NCBI GenBank assembly: GCA_013397695.1
Contig: VYZI01000147.1
Location: 141,317 to 205,316 of the forward strand
Direction: 5' to 3'
Source of the DNA: Centropus unirufus
Lineage: Eukaryota; Chordata; Aves; Cuculiformes; Centropidae
DNA length: 64,000 bases
Numbering within the stretch: position 1 is the first letter of the stretch; each line of letters begins with the position of its first letter. This document shows positions 36,758-49,511 of this stretch, piece by piece. The translations under genes and the position numbers were made by a program. The notes under the pieces are model-generated. The model saw only the letters and a list, made by a program, of their open reading frames with translations. It did no database searches and was not told where the DNA came from.

Positions 36758-39700
36758 CTGTGGGAAAGTTAAAAATATATACAAGAATTAGAAATTATGC
36801 TTTAAATATATATATATANAAATTGAAAATACTGTAGGGCCACTATTGTTACATCAAATTACACAAAGCATTTATACACTGTTTCATAAGAACTTCTTAC
36901 TATGTTAAAGAGATTTTCTTTTTCCTCTTCTGTGTTTTCAGGTCCTACATTAATGCTGCAGTCTCGTCCCCCAGTCTGAGTCAGAACACAGGTAGCAACA
37001 CCTTTGTCCTAACACCCACTACAAAGAAATGGAACAAGCATTTCCGTACTGGGCAACTGTTGAAACAGTAAAAGAACGTCTTTTAAAATCTCTGCCTAAA
37101 GACCCTTCTGGAAAACATGGTGCATGGGTTATGTCCCATGTTGCAGCATTCCAAGCTTGACTACAGATTGCTGGGGAAAGCCCCCTGCTTAGAAGCTAGT
37201 TACAGTAACCAAGGTCAAGGATCTTACAGCTTAAAATACAGTCAGGAATGTCATCCTTGTTTTGAACCAGATGCAAATGTCTCCCCCCGACTTCAAACAC
37301 CCTGCTGTTTCTTTCCTCAACACTCCAGGAAGAGACAAAGTTGGTTATTGAGGTGTTTCTCAGTGACGCAGGAGGAATTTCATGAAGTCAAAGGATGGGT
37401 ACAGTCAGACAATGACACTTGTCCCTCCCAGGTGAAACGCAGAACACCAGGATTCTTAAGGCATTACAATCACAGAGTACAATGGGCTTGAATGACCACT
37501 GAATTACCACAAGTCAGGTCACTCGTTTCACTCTGCCTTGCTATAACTTAAAACAGGCAGGCAGACTCATCCACCACAGTTTAACTTAGAGGGCAGAGAC
37601 CCAGTCCCTTTGATGCCCCTCAGTGGCATCCTGTCACCAGGACAGCCTTGTGAGCAAAGGTGTTGCTGCATTAGGAACCCCGTGCTCAGACCTGGCTGCG
37701 TGGGCCGTGCTACCTCGCAGAACAGGGTGGTGACATCTTTAAATAAAGATGTCGTAAAATGGCATTCCAATGTTCTTCAGCAGCACCCGAAAGCTCTTAC
37801 GGAACTTGCGTGTCTTCTGACTCAGACTGAAATCTCAACCCGGTGCCTTTTAAACAGGAGGAGAAATAAGCAGACCCCAAGTGAAGGCAAACACCCATGA
37901 CAGCAGCTGTGATCGATAAAAATCAACACCTAAATCCTAATTCTGCAATAAGTTGTGTTTTTCTTTAAAAATAGTTATTTCTTTCAAAAAATGACTCAAG
38001 CAGGCACCTTATTTTGTTGATTCTTAACCAAAGCCAACATTCTGGCCCCAAAACTATTTTTATAAGTACTTCTGCCCCGGCCTGTACTGCTGTGTAACAT
38101 CGCTGCTTACGATGGCAACACTTGGCATGGTGAAGTTCAAAGTGGCTTCAGTCCCTGATGAGCCCCAACCACCCCAAGGAACAGAGAATCCCTCTCCGGG
38201 TAATTCAGCCAGTGTCACAAGTAGATCCAAACAGGCTCCTTCAAGTATCCTTGGGCACAGACCAGTACCGCTGACCCACAGGTATTTTATAGGCTGATAC
38301 TTTCTGAATCATTCCTTTATCCGCTGGAAACCAAAAGCCTCTATGTTACTGCTTGTACCAGGCTACGAAATCCAGTGGAAAGGGCAACCAATCGTGACCC
38401 CCTTACAGTGCTTGTCTTGGACAAACGGAGCTTTTAAAGGCATTCAAAAGAAAAGCAGTGGTCAGGTATAAAATCTTCTGGAAATTTCTCAGTGCAGTTA
38501 GCGCTCAGTACTGACAGAGACATAACTGCATAGTCAGATTAAATTAAATCCTCCCTACTGGTAAACCAAGCAACCAACCTCCTAAGCAGACACTAAGTCT
38601 GGCCTGTTTATTTTATTTCTTGTTCTAACGTGATAAGTCAGTGATTTAAAAAATAATTTTACATTGGTAATTCTTAGCCAGGGATATTTAAATGCATTGA
38701 AATATGTATTTAGAACCTACATATTTCCACTAACAGCATAGTAAACTCCACAGAAAGGAGTATTTCTTTGAGGTATGATATGACACAAAGTCTCAGCTCA
38801 AAAACATGCATTTAATTACAGTCATGTAATATTTAAAAAATGGTTAAAACATCTCAACAACTTAAAACATTTTTTTCTGTTGTTTGAATGGTCTGGTGAC
38901 GATTCTCTTAGGAAAACAGACTTTGCCCTTTACAAACACAAAAGTTACAATTTTTTCCCCATTTTAAATTCTTCAAAGCCATTTACCCTTCATGGCCCTG
39001 CATACTGGCCTTCACCCCACACCCAGCTTGGAGGTGCACGAAATCTGGCTGGGTATGAGTCTGAATTTCTATAAAGTTTGGCTGCAGGGAGTGACTTATA
39101 AAAAACACACAAGGTATTAATGCTGGAGAAATCTATCCAAGGAAACAGATGGAATAAGAAATCAAGTTAGTTCACAGGATCACGAAATCATCCACGTTTA
39201 CACCAGGCGCTGCCCAGAAGTGAAGGAAAAGCTCACATCCGTGAGCTTACTGCACAGCCCTAGAAAACAGCACCATTTGAGTTCTCATGGTACTGGGGGG
39301 GGGCAGAAGTTGATACGCAAAGAAACAGCACAGATGTGGGGGGAATGCACCAAAATAATGCTGTGAGAAACACAGCATCAAACTGGTGCACAGATACCCA
39401 GTACATGATATCATTGGCAGTAACTTGGAAGTGTTTTCCTTTTGCAAATGCCTGAAAACAGCCCAGTGGAGGTGCAAGTGTCTACTGTAAACCCAAGTCT
39501 TCTGATACGAATGGTAGTTATTAGCTATTTGCCAAAAATCTGCTTAAATTAATGCAAGAATCCAAGGACACAGGACCGCAGGTTGGAAATCAGAAACAGG
39601 ACTCACACCACACAAATAAATTGCTGTTATTGAATCAGAATAGCTAGAAAACCTAGATTAAACACTACCTTTCAGACTGGATTCCTTAAAGACCTCACTA

Positions 39701-39966
39701 TGCAAGAGCTTCTCAGAGAGGAAAACTCATCAGGTCCAAACAGGTTCAACTATGTTTGTTCATTGACGTTAACAAGATTGGCACAAATCTGTTTTCATGA
39801 TTAAACTCATGATTTGTAAGCACACATAGAACATACATAAATTACTTTTTAATTAAAACTGTATGAAGCATTAATATTGTCTCACTAGAAATTCCAACTG
39901 GGGACACACACTGTAACAGTACAAATGCAATCCAGATCAGAGAATTTACAATGAAGGAAACAAGGA
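36758..39966. other. Intron upstream of the ATXN7L1-like exon, first part
   Basis: The branch-point and polypyrimidine region of the exon acceptor lies at about 36,758-36,800. A (TA)n stretch at 36,806-36,818 ends in a single undetermined base (N at 36,819). No upstream exon was recognised up to the assembly gap. A nine-G run lies at about 39,295-39,303. Confidence 0.6.
36806..36819 (+). repeat. Short AT dinucleotide repeat with one ambiguous base
   Basis: Six to seven AT units end at an N (36,819). The ambiguous base suggests a length or base conflict in the assembly. It sits 49 bp upstream of the exon acceptor in gene direction, so it lies in the branch-point neighbourhood. Confidence 0.85.
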
Positions 39967-40011
39967 NNNNNNNNNNNNNNNNNNNNNNNNNNNNNNNNNN
40001 NNNNNNNNNNN
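39967..40011. other. Assembly gap of 45 N
   Basis: Forty-five consecutive undetermined bases. The flanks do not suggest a satellite. The gap lies just upstream of a CR1 tail, so unresolved repeat sequence may have caused it. Confidence 1.
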
Positions 40012-40068
40012 CAATTATATATTTTTATACATTTTTTTGTTTTTCAATAGGAATATAATGGCAATAAG

Positions 40069-40167
40069 GGTAGATGAAGTGCTTAGGGATGTGGTTTAGC
40101 GGTAGACAGATACAGTTGGACTTGATGATCTCGGAGGTCTTTTCCAGCCTGGCGATTCTATGATTCT
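40069..40167 (+). mobile_element. CR1 LINE 3' tail
   Basis: This contains 'gatgaagtgcttagggat', 'tggtttagcggtagacag', 'gacttgatgatctcggaggt' and 'cttttccagcctggcgatt', ending 'ctatgattcta'. It is the same tail type as the copies at 18.9 and 51.7 kb. It may continue upstream into the assembly gap. Confidence 0.92.
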
Positions 40168-42081
40168 AAGAATAATAATTAATAAGAAGCGTTGAATGAT
40201 AGCATGTCCTACTCAAAGTGACCAGGACTGAAGGGTTATTCTGGACACTGGTGTCATTCTTTGATCAGGTTATAGCCATTTGACAATTGAGACCTTGTGT
40301 GTGCAGCAAACAAAAAAAAGGACAATGACCTTGCCAAACAAAAATTTATGTTCTAAAGGCAACAATCACAGCTCCCTGAATGCTTATTAAGAAGCAATGG
40401 TGATCAGCTTTTCAGGAAAGGTTAATTTTGGAGAGGAAAACACCTCTCTACAGTTGGCTCAGGAAAGACTGCTTCATGGAAAAAGATAACACCGCTGAAG
40501 AAGACAGAGGATAATCAGTGAATAGAGTGAGTGAATATAGTCTTATAGTCAAATAGTACTGCAATAATTCTCAAAGTACAAAAAGAACAGTGAGGGACAG
40601 AGGAGCAACTGTGAAGTGTCTTTACCTTCTATCAAAACTTAATTACCCCCTAAAAGGGAAATAAACTGACCATGACTAATCCCAGACCAGCATGGGGATC
40701 TCTACCAGAGCCTGTGATCTGCCTGTTCCCTAGGCTCAGACACAGAGAGCGACAAGTCTGAGACAGGATGTGCTGCCCAGCCCTTCTGGTAAGTAAAAGC
40801 AGCCCATGGCCCCCATCATAGCTCCCTCATTTGCCTGGAAGATCCTTTCAGTAGGTTCAAAGTAGGCTCTCGATGGCAAGAAAGAACAGGTAACGTCTTC
40901 CAGTACCCATGTTTTGCAGAAATGCTGTTATCCATAGCTACCCCTCTCCTTGCTGTATGGATTTTGTGCATCCTTTGCTGTGGTGAGTGGAAAATAAACG
41001 TATCTTCTGCTTATAGCGTTTATATCACTGACATTTGCAAAGACAAAAACAGATGTATAGCCCTATGACGTAGTTTTGTAAGCCATGAGTTTGTTAAAAT
41101 GTGCATTAAAACCACAAATCCCATAGAAACCAAAGAAAATGTTGCTTCTGCAAATTGTGGCCCAAACACAAAAATGCAGGTGTCAGATACGACTTTTCAT
41201 CTTCTTCAAAAACACTCACAATGGGATAATTTTTAGTAACAATCAAAGCCAGATGACTTCTGTGAAGCTCCTTCTCTGTTATTATACAATTCATAATCAA
41301 TTACATCCAACCATAAAAAAACACAAGCTAGAAATAATGCAAAACATTCTTCCACTGTGGAACTAAGGTTGTTGAAAAGTAAGACCTCCTAATATTGCAT
41401 GGAAAATTAGTTTTTTAATGAAGATCTTTTGCTATAAATTATACACACTTTAAACATTCTCTTATATATCAGTTGATCCGCTAAATAGGCATACGAAGTC
41501 TGCTTTGAAAAGTCTTAGTGATGTTCATGTGTGAAGGGGAAGGAGGATGGGCGAAAGGTTGCTCGAGACACACTTATAAAACTAACACAGAAAAAAAAAA
41601 AAAGGCAATGGCAAAAATGGAAATGGACAAAACCAAATGCACGTGGCTTCCCCAGCTCTCAGAGATTTTTAAACTCTGTGCCTAGGAATGTGCTCACTAT
41701 TTCCCTCTTGTTTCACAGAAGTGACAAATCCGTTCATCACTCAAAAAATGAAGGAATGCAGAAAAACTTCCAGTGCGTTAGATTGCTTTTACTTTTAAGA
41801 TTACTTCAAAAACACAGTCATTTGAATGGAGAACTGAAACTTGAAACTGAAACAATAAAATTACTCAGACAGCAGTTCAACACGCTGACACTGACAGGGT
41901 AGTCTTATCTTAGAAATAAATGTCACTCTTTCCTTTTAACATCAGCTTTATGCTCCCTCAAGTATGGTTTGCCTTTAGTTTTCCTCTCTTATGCAAAACC
42001 CAGTAAGTTGCCTCAGTAATTAGTTAGCCAGTATAAATTGCATTTCCCCTGGAAAATGCCAGTCATGGTTGCAATTAATCC

Positions 42082-42195
42082 CAGAATAATTTAAGCTGAA
42101 AGAGTTGCTGGATGTCATTTACTCTAAGCCCCTGCTAAATCTTAGCTAACTTCAGGTCAGAATCACAAAATTATGCCCAAGCTCATTTGTTTTCT
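42082..42195 (-). mobile_element. Old CR1 LINE 3' fragment, reverse orientation
   Basis: The plus strand reads 'cagaataatttaagctgaaa', 'gatgtcatttactctaagcc', 'cctgctaaatcttagctaac' and 'ttcaggtcagaatcac'. This follows, with many changes, the reverse complement of CR1 3' ends ('agaatcatttaggctggaa', 'ggtcatctagtccaac', 'cctgctcaaagcagggctaac', 'ttcaaagttag'). It is more diverged than the copies at 11, 17 and 58 kb. Confidence 0.65.
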
Positions 42196-45100
42196 GATGG
42201 AAAAATGCAGGTCATGGTGGAAGTAACTGTGAAAGTGAGGAAAAAGTAAAATTAAAGGATGGAACTACCATAGGGCCAAATAATTGTCATAAGTCCTGAT
42301 TGTTCCAGACATGGAACAGAAGATTCTGCATGCCAAAAAATCAACTGATTAATGAGAAGAAAACAGAAATATTTGACTTTCCAACAGCAGCAATGCTGAA
42401 CAAAACACAACAGTGAAGAGGGAAAAAAGCAGGGGAAAAAAGAGCAAATGGATTTAACAAGGGGCAGTGTGGTAGAGCCAAGGAGATGACACCTTTAAAC
42501 CAGAGAAGTCACTTTGAATGGTATGCAGCCTCCCAGGTTCCAGCAATTATGAGGATGCTGGCATCCCTAAAGAATGTTGGGAATTTTCCCTTAATTATAG
42601 TTTACACAGGAAATACTACCCCCAGTGACTTGGAAAGACTTTTTGTACCACACTGCCTTATCCAAGCCTTTTGAGACCGTATTGAAGATGGAAGTGGTGC
42701 CTTCCATGCCTGAAGACCCCCAACAAAAGGAAAAATAAAAAGTTCATAATTGGGAAATAGCAATCCAAGCAAATATTGTGAATTAACAGGATCTGCCTAC
42801 CTTTTGTAACAACAATGTGTTTGGAAGGGATTATAAAGTGAGCTCCACATCAGACAGAACTGTTTTGCATGAGACAACATATATTAAAAAAAAACAAAAC
42901 CAAACCCTAAAACAAACATGGGAAAATGTGGCAAAGCTTTTCTTCCACAATTCCCACAATTCTGAAGGCCTTTATGGGATTTCTGTCGGCTATTTCCTAT
43001 CCCAGTCTAAAATAATTTGGCAACACATAACCAGAATTGCCTGGGCTACCAGACGGAGGCATGACAGGGACACTGAAAGGGAAACCCCCAAACTCCCAGG
43101 AACTTTGCTGCACACCCCTACAATGCCAAGAAATTGCAGCTTTTCACACCTTAAGACACTTAAAGGATAAGACAGTAGCTAAGCTAAGTTTTTCCTCTTT
43201 GAAAAGCCTACTGCTTAATACTTGCTTATATGGAGGCAGACAGCCCCTCACCTCCTGGAGCAGGAGGAAGGCAGCTCACCTGCCCATGGAGCTTTCATTT
43301 ACCTCTCTGTACGCAACTCGGATAAAGCACAGCTCCCAACACCGAACGCCTGCTCAAATGCTCAGCTCCTCCTTTGGCTTTGTGGAGGCATGCCACTTCT
43401 TCTGTAACAATCTTCTTCTGCAACACTGTATGACACTCAAAATAAACGTTGCTGGCCAATTTTTTCCCTTTCAGTGGTAAGCCAGGCTGCCATTCCAAAA
43501 GGATTTACACTGCTCAGAGTTAGGCACTGGTGCGGTCCTTTCCTCCCCTTCCCCTGTGCTCCCTGCCATCCATTAACCAGTTACACAAGCAGTGTCATTC
43601 AGGACAACTCTGAACCAGGAGCAAAGGAATGAGAGGAAGGACAAAACAAAACAGGAAAAGCTTTTCTGATGGTTTAATTCCATGAGCTGCCCCACAGAAC
43701 CTGATGAAGTCTACTGCTGGTGTATGGGAAGGAGAGGAAATACAGAGTCTAGCCACACAGCTATCCATGCAATATTAAAGGGGGACACATGGCTCCAAAC
43801 GAAGCTTTGTGAAAATAAAGCTCCTTGTCTTTCAGTTAAAGATAGCAGTAAATAAATGTATTAATTTGCACTGTGTAAAACCATTCAGAAATCTCCATAA
43901 CCTTCTCTGGCTTCTCTGGTTTTAGCACTTCACGTTACTTGGACTGATCTTTAAAGCCAGATCCGCACTTAACCCTTTAGCTTTCGGTTAGTTTGTGCAC
44001 AGTAACAAGACAGGTTAACTTTTGTCTTTTCAGGTCCTGAACATACCCACTCCCCTGCCTGCGCTTAAAGAGCTCCCTCATTTCTGATGCAAAGGGTGTT
44101 GGGAATACTATGTGAGGCTCATATTGCACTGAGGTCTGTTGGGACCACTATGAGAATTTTGGTTAATGTTTTCTTTTTAAATTTTTTACCACCAAAGTTT
44201 AAGCTACGGAGCAAATACAAACACCCAAGCTGCTAAGTTACATTGATAAAGTTTAGGGAACATTTGCATTTGGAGTCTGTAGCCCAGGGCTGCAGTGGCA
44301 GGGGATGGTCCTGGAAAGGACCAGTCAGAGCAAAGAAAGACCCTTCACCGCCTTGGCCATGCTCTGCACTGGTTCCTCTCTTGCAAGTCTGCCTGGGAGA
44401 ACTTGAAGAGTGGAACAAGGCTGAAATCCAAAGCAAAAAAACAGTTTAACAGAGCGATAGGCAATAAGCCCCATGCTTGTAATAGAAATGGACATCAATT
44501 ACACAATATTTAGTTTTAACTAGATAAGTGTAATCATAACAGATGAGCACCGGGCAATTTTAACAAGTCAGGTAACATCAAAACTATTGCCTATGAAATT
44601 ATACCTGTTCTTACATTTCTCTTTAATTATTAGGTTACACTTCAGGGAAATTATCTCAAAGAGCATCCTCCTCACAATCCTGGGTTTTGAGCTGCCTCCT
44701 ATTTCACAGAGAACAACATATTCCAGGAACTAGAGCAACTGCTTATGAAGTCTGCTATAAGAAGATTGTACAGAGCCAATACCCAATTAAAAAACCCTGT
44801 TATGCAGTAAACCAGATATCGTTTAAGCAAATTAAGGTCCAAACTCAGAAATAAAAGGAAAAACCCAAATCTTCCACACATCAGTTAATTAACTTGTCTC
44901 AAACATTAAGGTGAGCAAAATACAAGGAAGGAGTAGGCTTTTATGTGTTTAAAAACAAGTTGGAAGAGTTGTGAAAATGCAGACAACATATTCAATTGCA
45001 CCAACAGGTGAAGCGTTAGATTTGGCTTTTGGGCTTTAAGAAGACGTGTCCCAAAATGTCTCCATTTCCCCTACCAGCTACAGTCAGCCTAAGCAAAGGT

Positions 45101-47268
45101 ATCACCTCCAGCTACAAATTTCATCTCTCAAACATCTGGGAATCTTCAGGACAGGAAGAGTATTACTAAGTGAGAGCAAAAACTAAGTTACCGAGGGCAA
45201 AGAAACATGGAAAAATACATTATTTACAGGGATCCTGAATACCACTCTGTAACCAGAGGCAGAGGTGACATCCCGTGTGTGGAACACATGGGATAACCGT
45301 GCCCAGACTCCCGAGTATGGATGGCAAAGCAAAGAAGTCCTAACCAGGAGACTCTCTTACCCTACAGAAACAGAGGACTTCTCTTAGATGCTCACATATA
45401 TCACTATCAAAACCCCTGGAGAGTGAGCATGGCTGCACAGAGGAGTGCGTACGGAGGACAGAGAACGTGCAGGAGGACTATCAGTCTCTGCGTGAGGCTT
45501 TTGATTTCTCCACTTCGCACAGGCAGGCATAAGGGGAGGAATGGCTGCAAATCATCTTCATTTCCCCCATAACTCAAAGTGAACGCCATGCACCTTGAGT
45601 ACAGAGTCTCCATGAACCACTATATAGCACCATAACAATCCTTTCTTCCTTGACCATGTATCAGGAGGAGTCTCGCTGCAAATGAGACTTGTCAGCACAA
45701 GTAGTATCCTTCATGGATGATGGGACTACATTTCAGCTCAGATTGATGTATGGCTCTCCTGAATTAGATGTTTGACCTTTAGCAACAGCCAGAGGGTTGT
45801 ACTGCATACACACTTTCCAGAGGCTGCTACGGCACGTGGAGTGTGCCAGCTTCCTCACTGGGAGAGCACACCTTGACAAGGAAGAGATGTCAGGTCTGCA
45901 AGTTAACTACAGTCACTCACAGAAATACCCTTTTGATTTGCTGCCATAAGATCCTTAAGCTTTCCAATGCCTCGCCAAAAAACTAAAGAGGCGAGGAAAG
46001 GACATGAACACGCTGGTCCTGCAGAAGTAGTAAGGTGAAGATCTGGAGATAGCAAATGCTGGATGAGATATATTGGGTTGTCTTAACTTTTTCTTCAGTA
46101 TTTCATAAATTACTAAGCTACAGAAGCACTCGGGCTATGCACAGGGTACCTGAGACCCCTTCTTAGCGCTCACCTTTGACATTAAAACAGCTGATGACTG
46201 CAGCATGGCAACAGCTTGGTATTGCTGGCCTTCATTAGTGGGGTGCACAACCCTTGTCAGAGCACGAGGCGTTAATGGGTTTCAGAAAAGTATATTGGGA
46301 CCCTGAAAAGCATAGAGTCCTGAAAATCCAACTATCTGTTTCTCGAGAGCCAAAGGTGAAAACACGGTATCAGTGGCAATTAGGGATTATTCTGCTAGAA
46401 AGATGGGACACTCAGATACTCCTACCACAGATCTAATGTTTTGGTAGCCTGGCACCAAGAGTCGGGCTAAGAACGCTGAGGGGGAAGGAGACTTCTTCCC
46501 TTTAATCTGAGATGGAGGCTGTCTTCTTTATACCTCTAAAGCTGTACCGGTACCCATCCAAACACAGGTGATTCCCAAGACTGCCAAGAGTGGCACCAAA
46601 TCCAGCCAACAAGGCAAATGGTGTGTGAGGGAGTGGAAAAAAGGCTTTCCAGGTACTTCAAAGCAAAACCTGCAGAATCAGAAGGAAGCAGCTGTGCCTG
46701 ACAGATGGGAAGCTGTACTTCACTTTAACAGAGAACAGCTATTCTTTCAGGAAACCATCTATATACAAATCAGTTGTTTATTACAGACCCTGTATTAATG
46801 CAGGTTATCGACCGGTACCAGCAGACCCGGATTTGCCTGAACGTTGCTCCCTGAAAGCAAATGTAGTTGAAAGAACACCTCTAACACTTGCACCCTGTAC
46901 AACAGTCTGCTACTTCTCCTCACACCTGGGTCGTTACAAAGCCTCCCTGTTCCTTTTGTTACGAGATTGATCCCTCCTTTCTTTCTGAGCTTCTTGGTCA
47001 ACACTTGGTTTGATCCCATTTGGTGCCAGACTTACAAGAGCAGCAAAGTTTACTCCAGAAGATGCCAATCAGATCCCAGCAGTTGAAACAAAAGGAAAGG
47101 AAAAAAGGTTGAGAATGAACATGTTTAACTTCAGCTTAGCAGTAATGCAAGATGTTCACCAAGTACAATCTTGACATCAGACATTTCCTCCTTACAGGAC
47201 ACCAACTAAGGCTTTTTAGAAGAAACAAAAATGTAAGGATTTTCATTCTGGAGAAAATGCAAGCCAAT

Positions 47269-47308
47269 CTTTCTCCAAAGCAAATTCTTTGCTTTCTCCA
47301 AAGCAAAT
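47269..47308 (+). repeat. Short direct tandem duplication, 23-bp period
   Basis: CTTTCTCCAAAGCAAAT occurs at 47,269-47,285 and again at 47,292-47,308 with no mismatch. A partial third match follows ('cttgc'). It looks like a recent slippage duplication. Confidence 0.85.
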
Positions 47309-48244
47309 CTTGCAAACGTCCTCTAATATTTTAATGTCAACAATTGCCAGCCAGGGACTTCAGAGAACAAAATGCGCTCTTGTGAAGTTACGAGAATATC
47401 TGAGGAACAGAGTGACCAGAGAAATTTATTTAGTTTTTAGTTCACCCTAAATGGTGCTTCTGGTTGTGGCTGGCTGAAGATGTGAGAAGATAGCCTAAAC
47501 TTTATCAATTTGTCTTCTGTATCATGGCACAATGATCTTAAGGGCTCACAATAATCAATAAGTATTTACTCATTATGTATGCGTGCTATTACTTGATATC
47601 AAACCAACAGGTTTATTACATGGACTTAGTACTACAGATCATCTTTACAGTGGGTTTGGGTGAGTACTAAGTGTTTGATTCCCCCACTTGCTAAAATACA
47701 GCTTCAATGACTTTTTATAATGTGACCAAATACTAAGTGATCTGAAAAGTAAAGTTTGAAAGGAAAAGAACTTCTCTGCTCTCTATTGACAGCTTCATTT
47801 TTTAAGAAAATGTTGAACACAGCCATATTGGGGACTACTGAAGAAACCAGAAATCTCTTCAATACAATTAATTTCTAACACTTTATTTTAGTAATTTCAT
47901 CTTTTGGGGTGCTACAAAGAAATATTACAAGGATTGCAGGTTTCCTTCTTTCATTATGTTGTCAATGCACCCTAACAAAAAGACATTATCTAGGCAGTAA
48001 AACAGTCCTTAGTAGAAAAATCCCATGACTGAAAATACCCTTCACTCCTATTTCTTCTGTCCAGACTTCCATGAACCAGACTTCAATCCTCCAACTGGCG
48101 CTTTCTTCATAAACATTCAGCAGGACACATCTGGCCCTCAGAGCTGTACCAACTCCTGCAGAAGAGCAACTCTGGTTTAAGGCAGTACGACTGGACCGAA
48201 GGAGAGCGCTGGCTTCATTCCTGGCTCCCAAACACCATTCTTCA

Positions 48245-48425
48245 TGACCCTGCTTAGATTTTTCTGTGCCTCAGTATCCCATCTCTAAAATCGGGATAAT
48301 ATGTTCTTTGTCTGCCCTGCCTGTTTAGATTGCAGCCTTTCAGTATTCTCTTACTATTTGTCCATACACTCAATGGGGCCCTTCTTTTTGGCTGGGACCT
48401 CACTATGACCATGGAGCAAGCAATG
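48245..48425 (+). repeat. Old amniote CORE/MIR-like SINE
   Basis: Several blocks occur in the right order. 'gcctcagtatcccatctcta' and 'aaatcgggataat' match the MIR-type core 'gcctcagtttcc..atctgtaaaatggggataat'. 'tttgtctgccctgcctgttt' and 'agattgcagcc' match the 'tttgtctgtcttgtctgtttagattgtaagc' segment of sauropsid copies. 'tctcttactatttgt', 'caatggggccc' and 'ggctgggacctc' match their 3' tail. It is heavily diverged. The open frame at 48,330-48,704 starts inside it and is not a gene. Confidence 0.65.
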
Positions 48426-49489
48426 AATAAGATAATTTTCAGGACGTTTCAGAAGCTGTTTGTGACAATTGGGACGTTATCACAAAGATTTATTAAAGAA
48501 GTCTTAATAATGTTTAAAGGAGCATTTTCATATCCAAGTGGCATATATAGTTGCAGCAAATATTCTTCTTTGATGACATTATCAAACTTTTGTTATGAAT
48601 CCTTTACAACTTTCGTGCTTTTTTTGAGTAAGAAAATAAGTTACGAAGGGTTTAAAAATTCCTTAAAAATAAAATTTCCTCAGCCTTCTGGCCTAACTCC
48701 TTAATAATGCAAATATTATTGTTACTGTATTACAAGTTTAATAATAAAGATAGCACGAGCAGGAAAATATTTCTCAGATAATACTAATGAGTACACTCCT
48801 CTAATTTTTATAGTAGGGAAAATAACAAGTAAAAGACATCGAGAAAAATACAAAAATCTCTAATCTCACTTATGTCATTTTACAAAATGCTAAGTATCGC
48901 AGCACTTGTCCATGTACACGAAGAGTAGATTGTGTTGTTCCCACGCGCTGTTCCCATTTGATTAAGTGTTGCTATGGGGGCCTTTGCTGCTGTCGGAGTA
49001 TCCGTTAATGCTGAGGAAAGTCAGTATTTCTTTATGCTCCACAACTGAGCCATCAGAAAACCCAAACCTACATCCTCCTCTCCCAAAGTGTTCTGTACAG
49101 GGTTTACAATCAAGTTACTACACCTTGCTGATAGATATGGAAAGCCCCTGTGGTTTCAGTAGACCTAAGAAGAAGATGCTAAGCCCAGTAAAAACACAAG
49201 ATCAGTGCAAGCTATCTTTTGTTACAATACTGCTAGTTTAAAGGAAATCACTAAACTAAAAATTACTACTGCCCATTGAATATTTGATGACCACTGTACG
49301 ATACCTTAATTTGTGAAGGATGTTTGCCAACAGACACAATCACAGCTAAACCCAGGACATCACCGGTGTACTACAACAGCAAGGGAGCTAATCTTTAGCA
49401 AATCACATCATAAGATACCGTGAGGGAATGTACTGTTTACCTCCTCTACAACTAATTTCAGTCTCTCAGCCCTTCAAATGCACAGCAAG

Positions 49490-49511
49490 AAAAAAAAAAA
49501 AAAAAAAAAAA
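49490..49511 (+). repeat. Poly-A run (22 A)
   Basis: Twenty-two consecutive A residues, the longest homopolymer in the window. No recognisable retrotransposed body ends at it, so it is listed as a simple repeat. Confidence 0.9.

Noticed and set aside
49490..49511. Poly-A run as the tail of a processed pseudogene
   Set aside because: The upstream sequence shows no recognisable coding remnant and no target-site duplication was evident.
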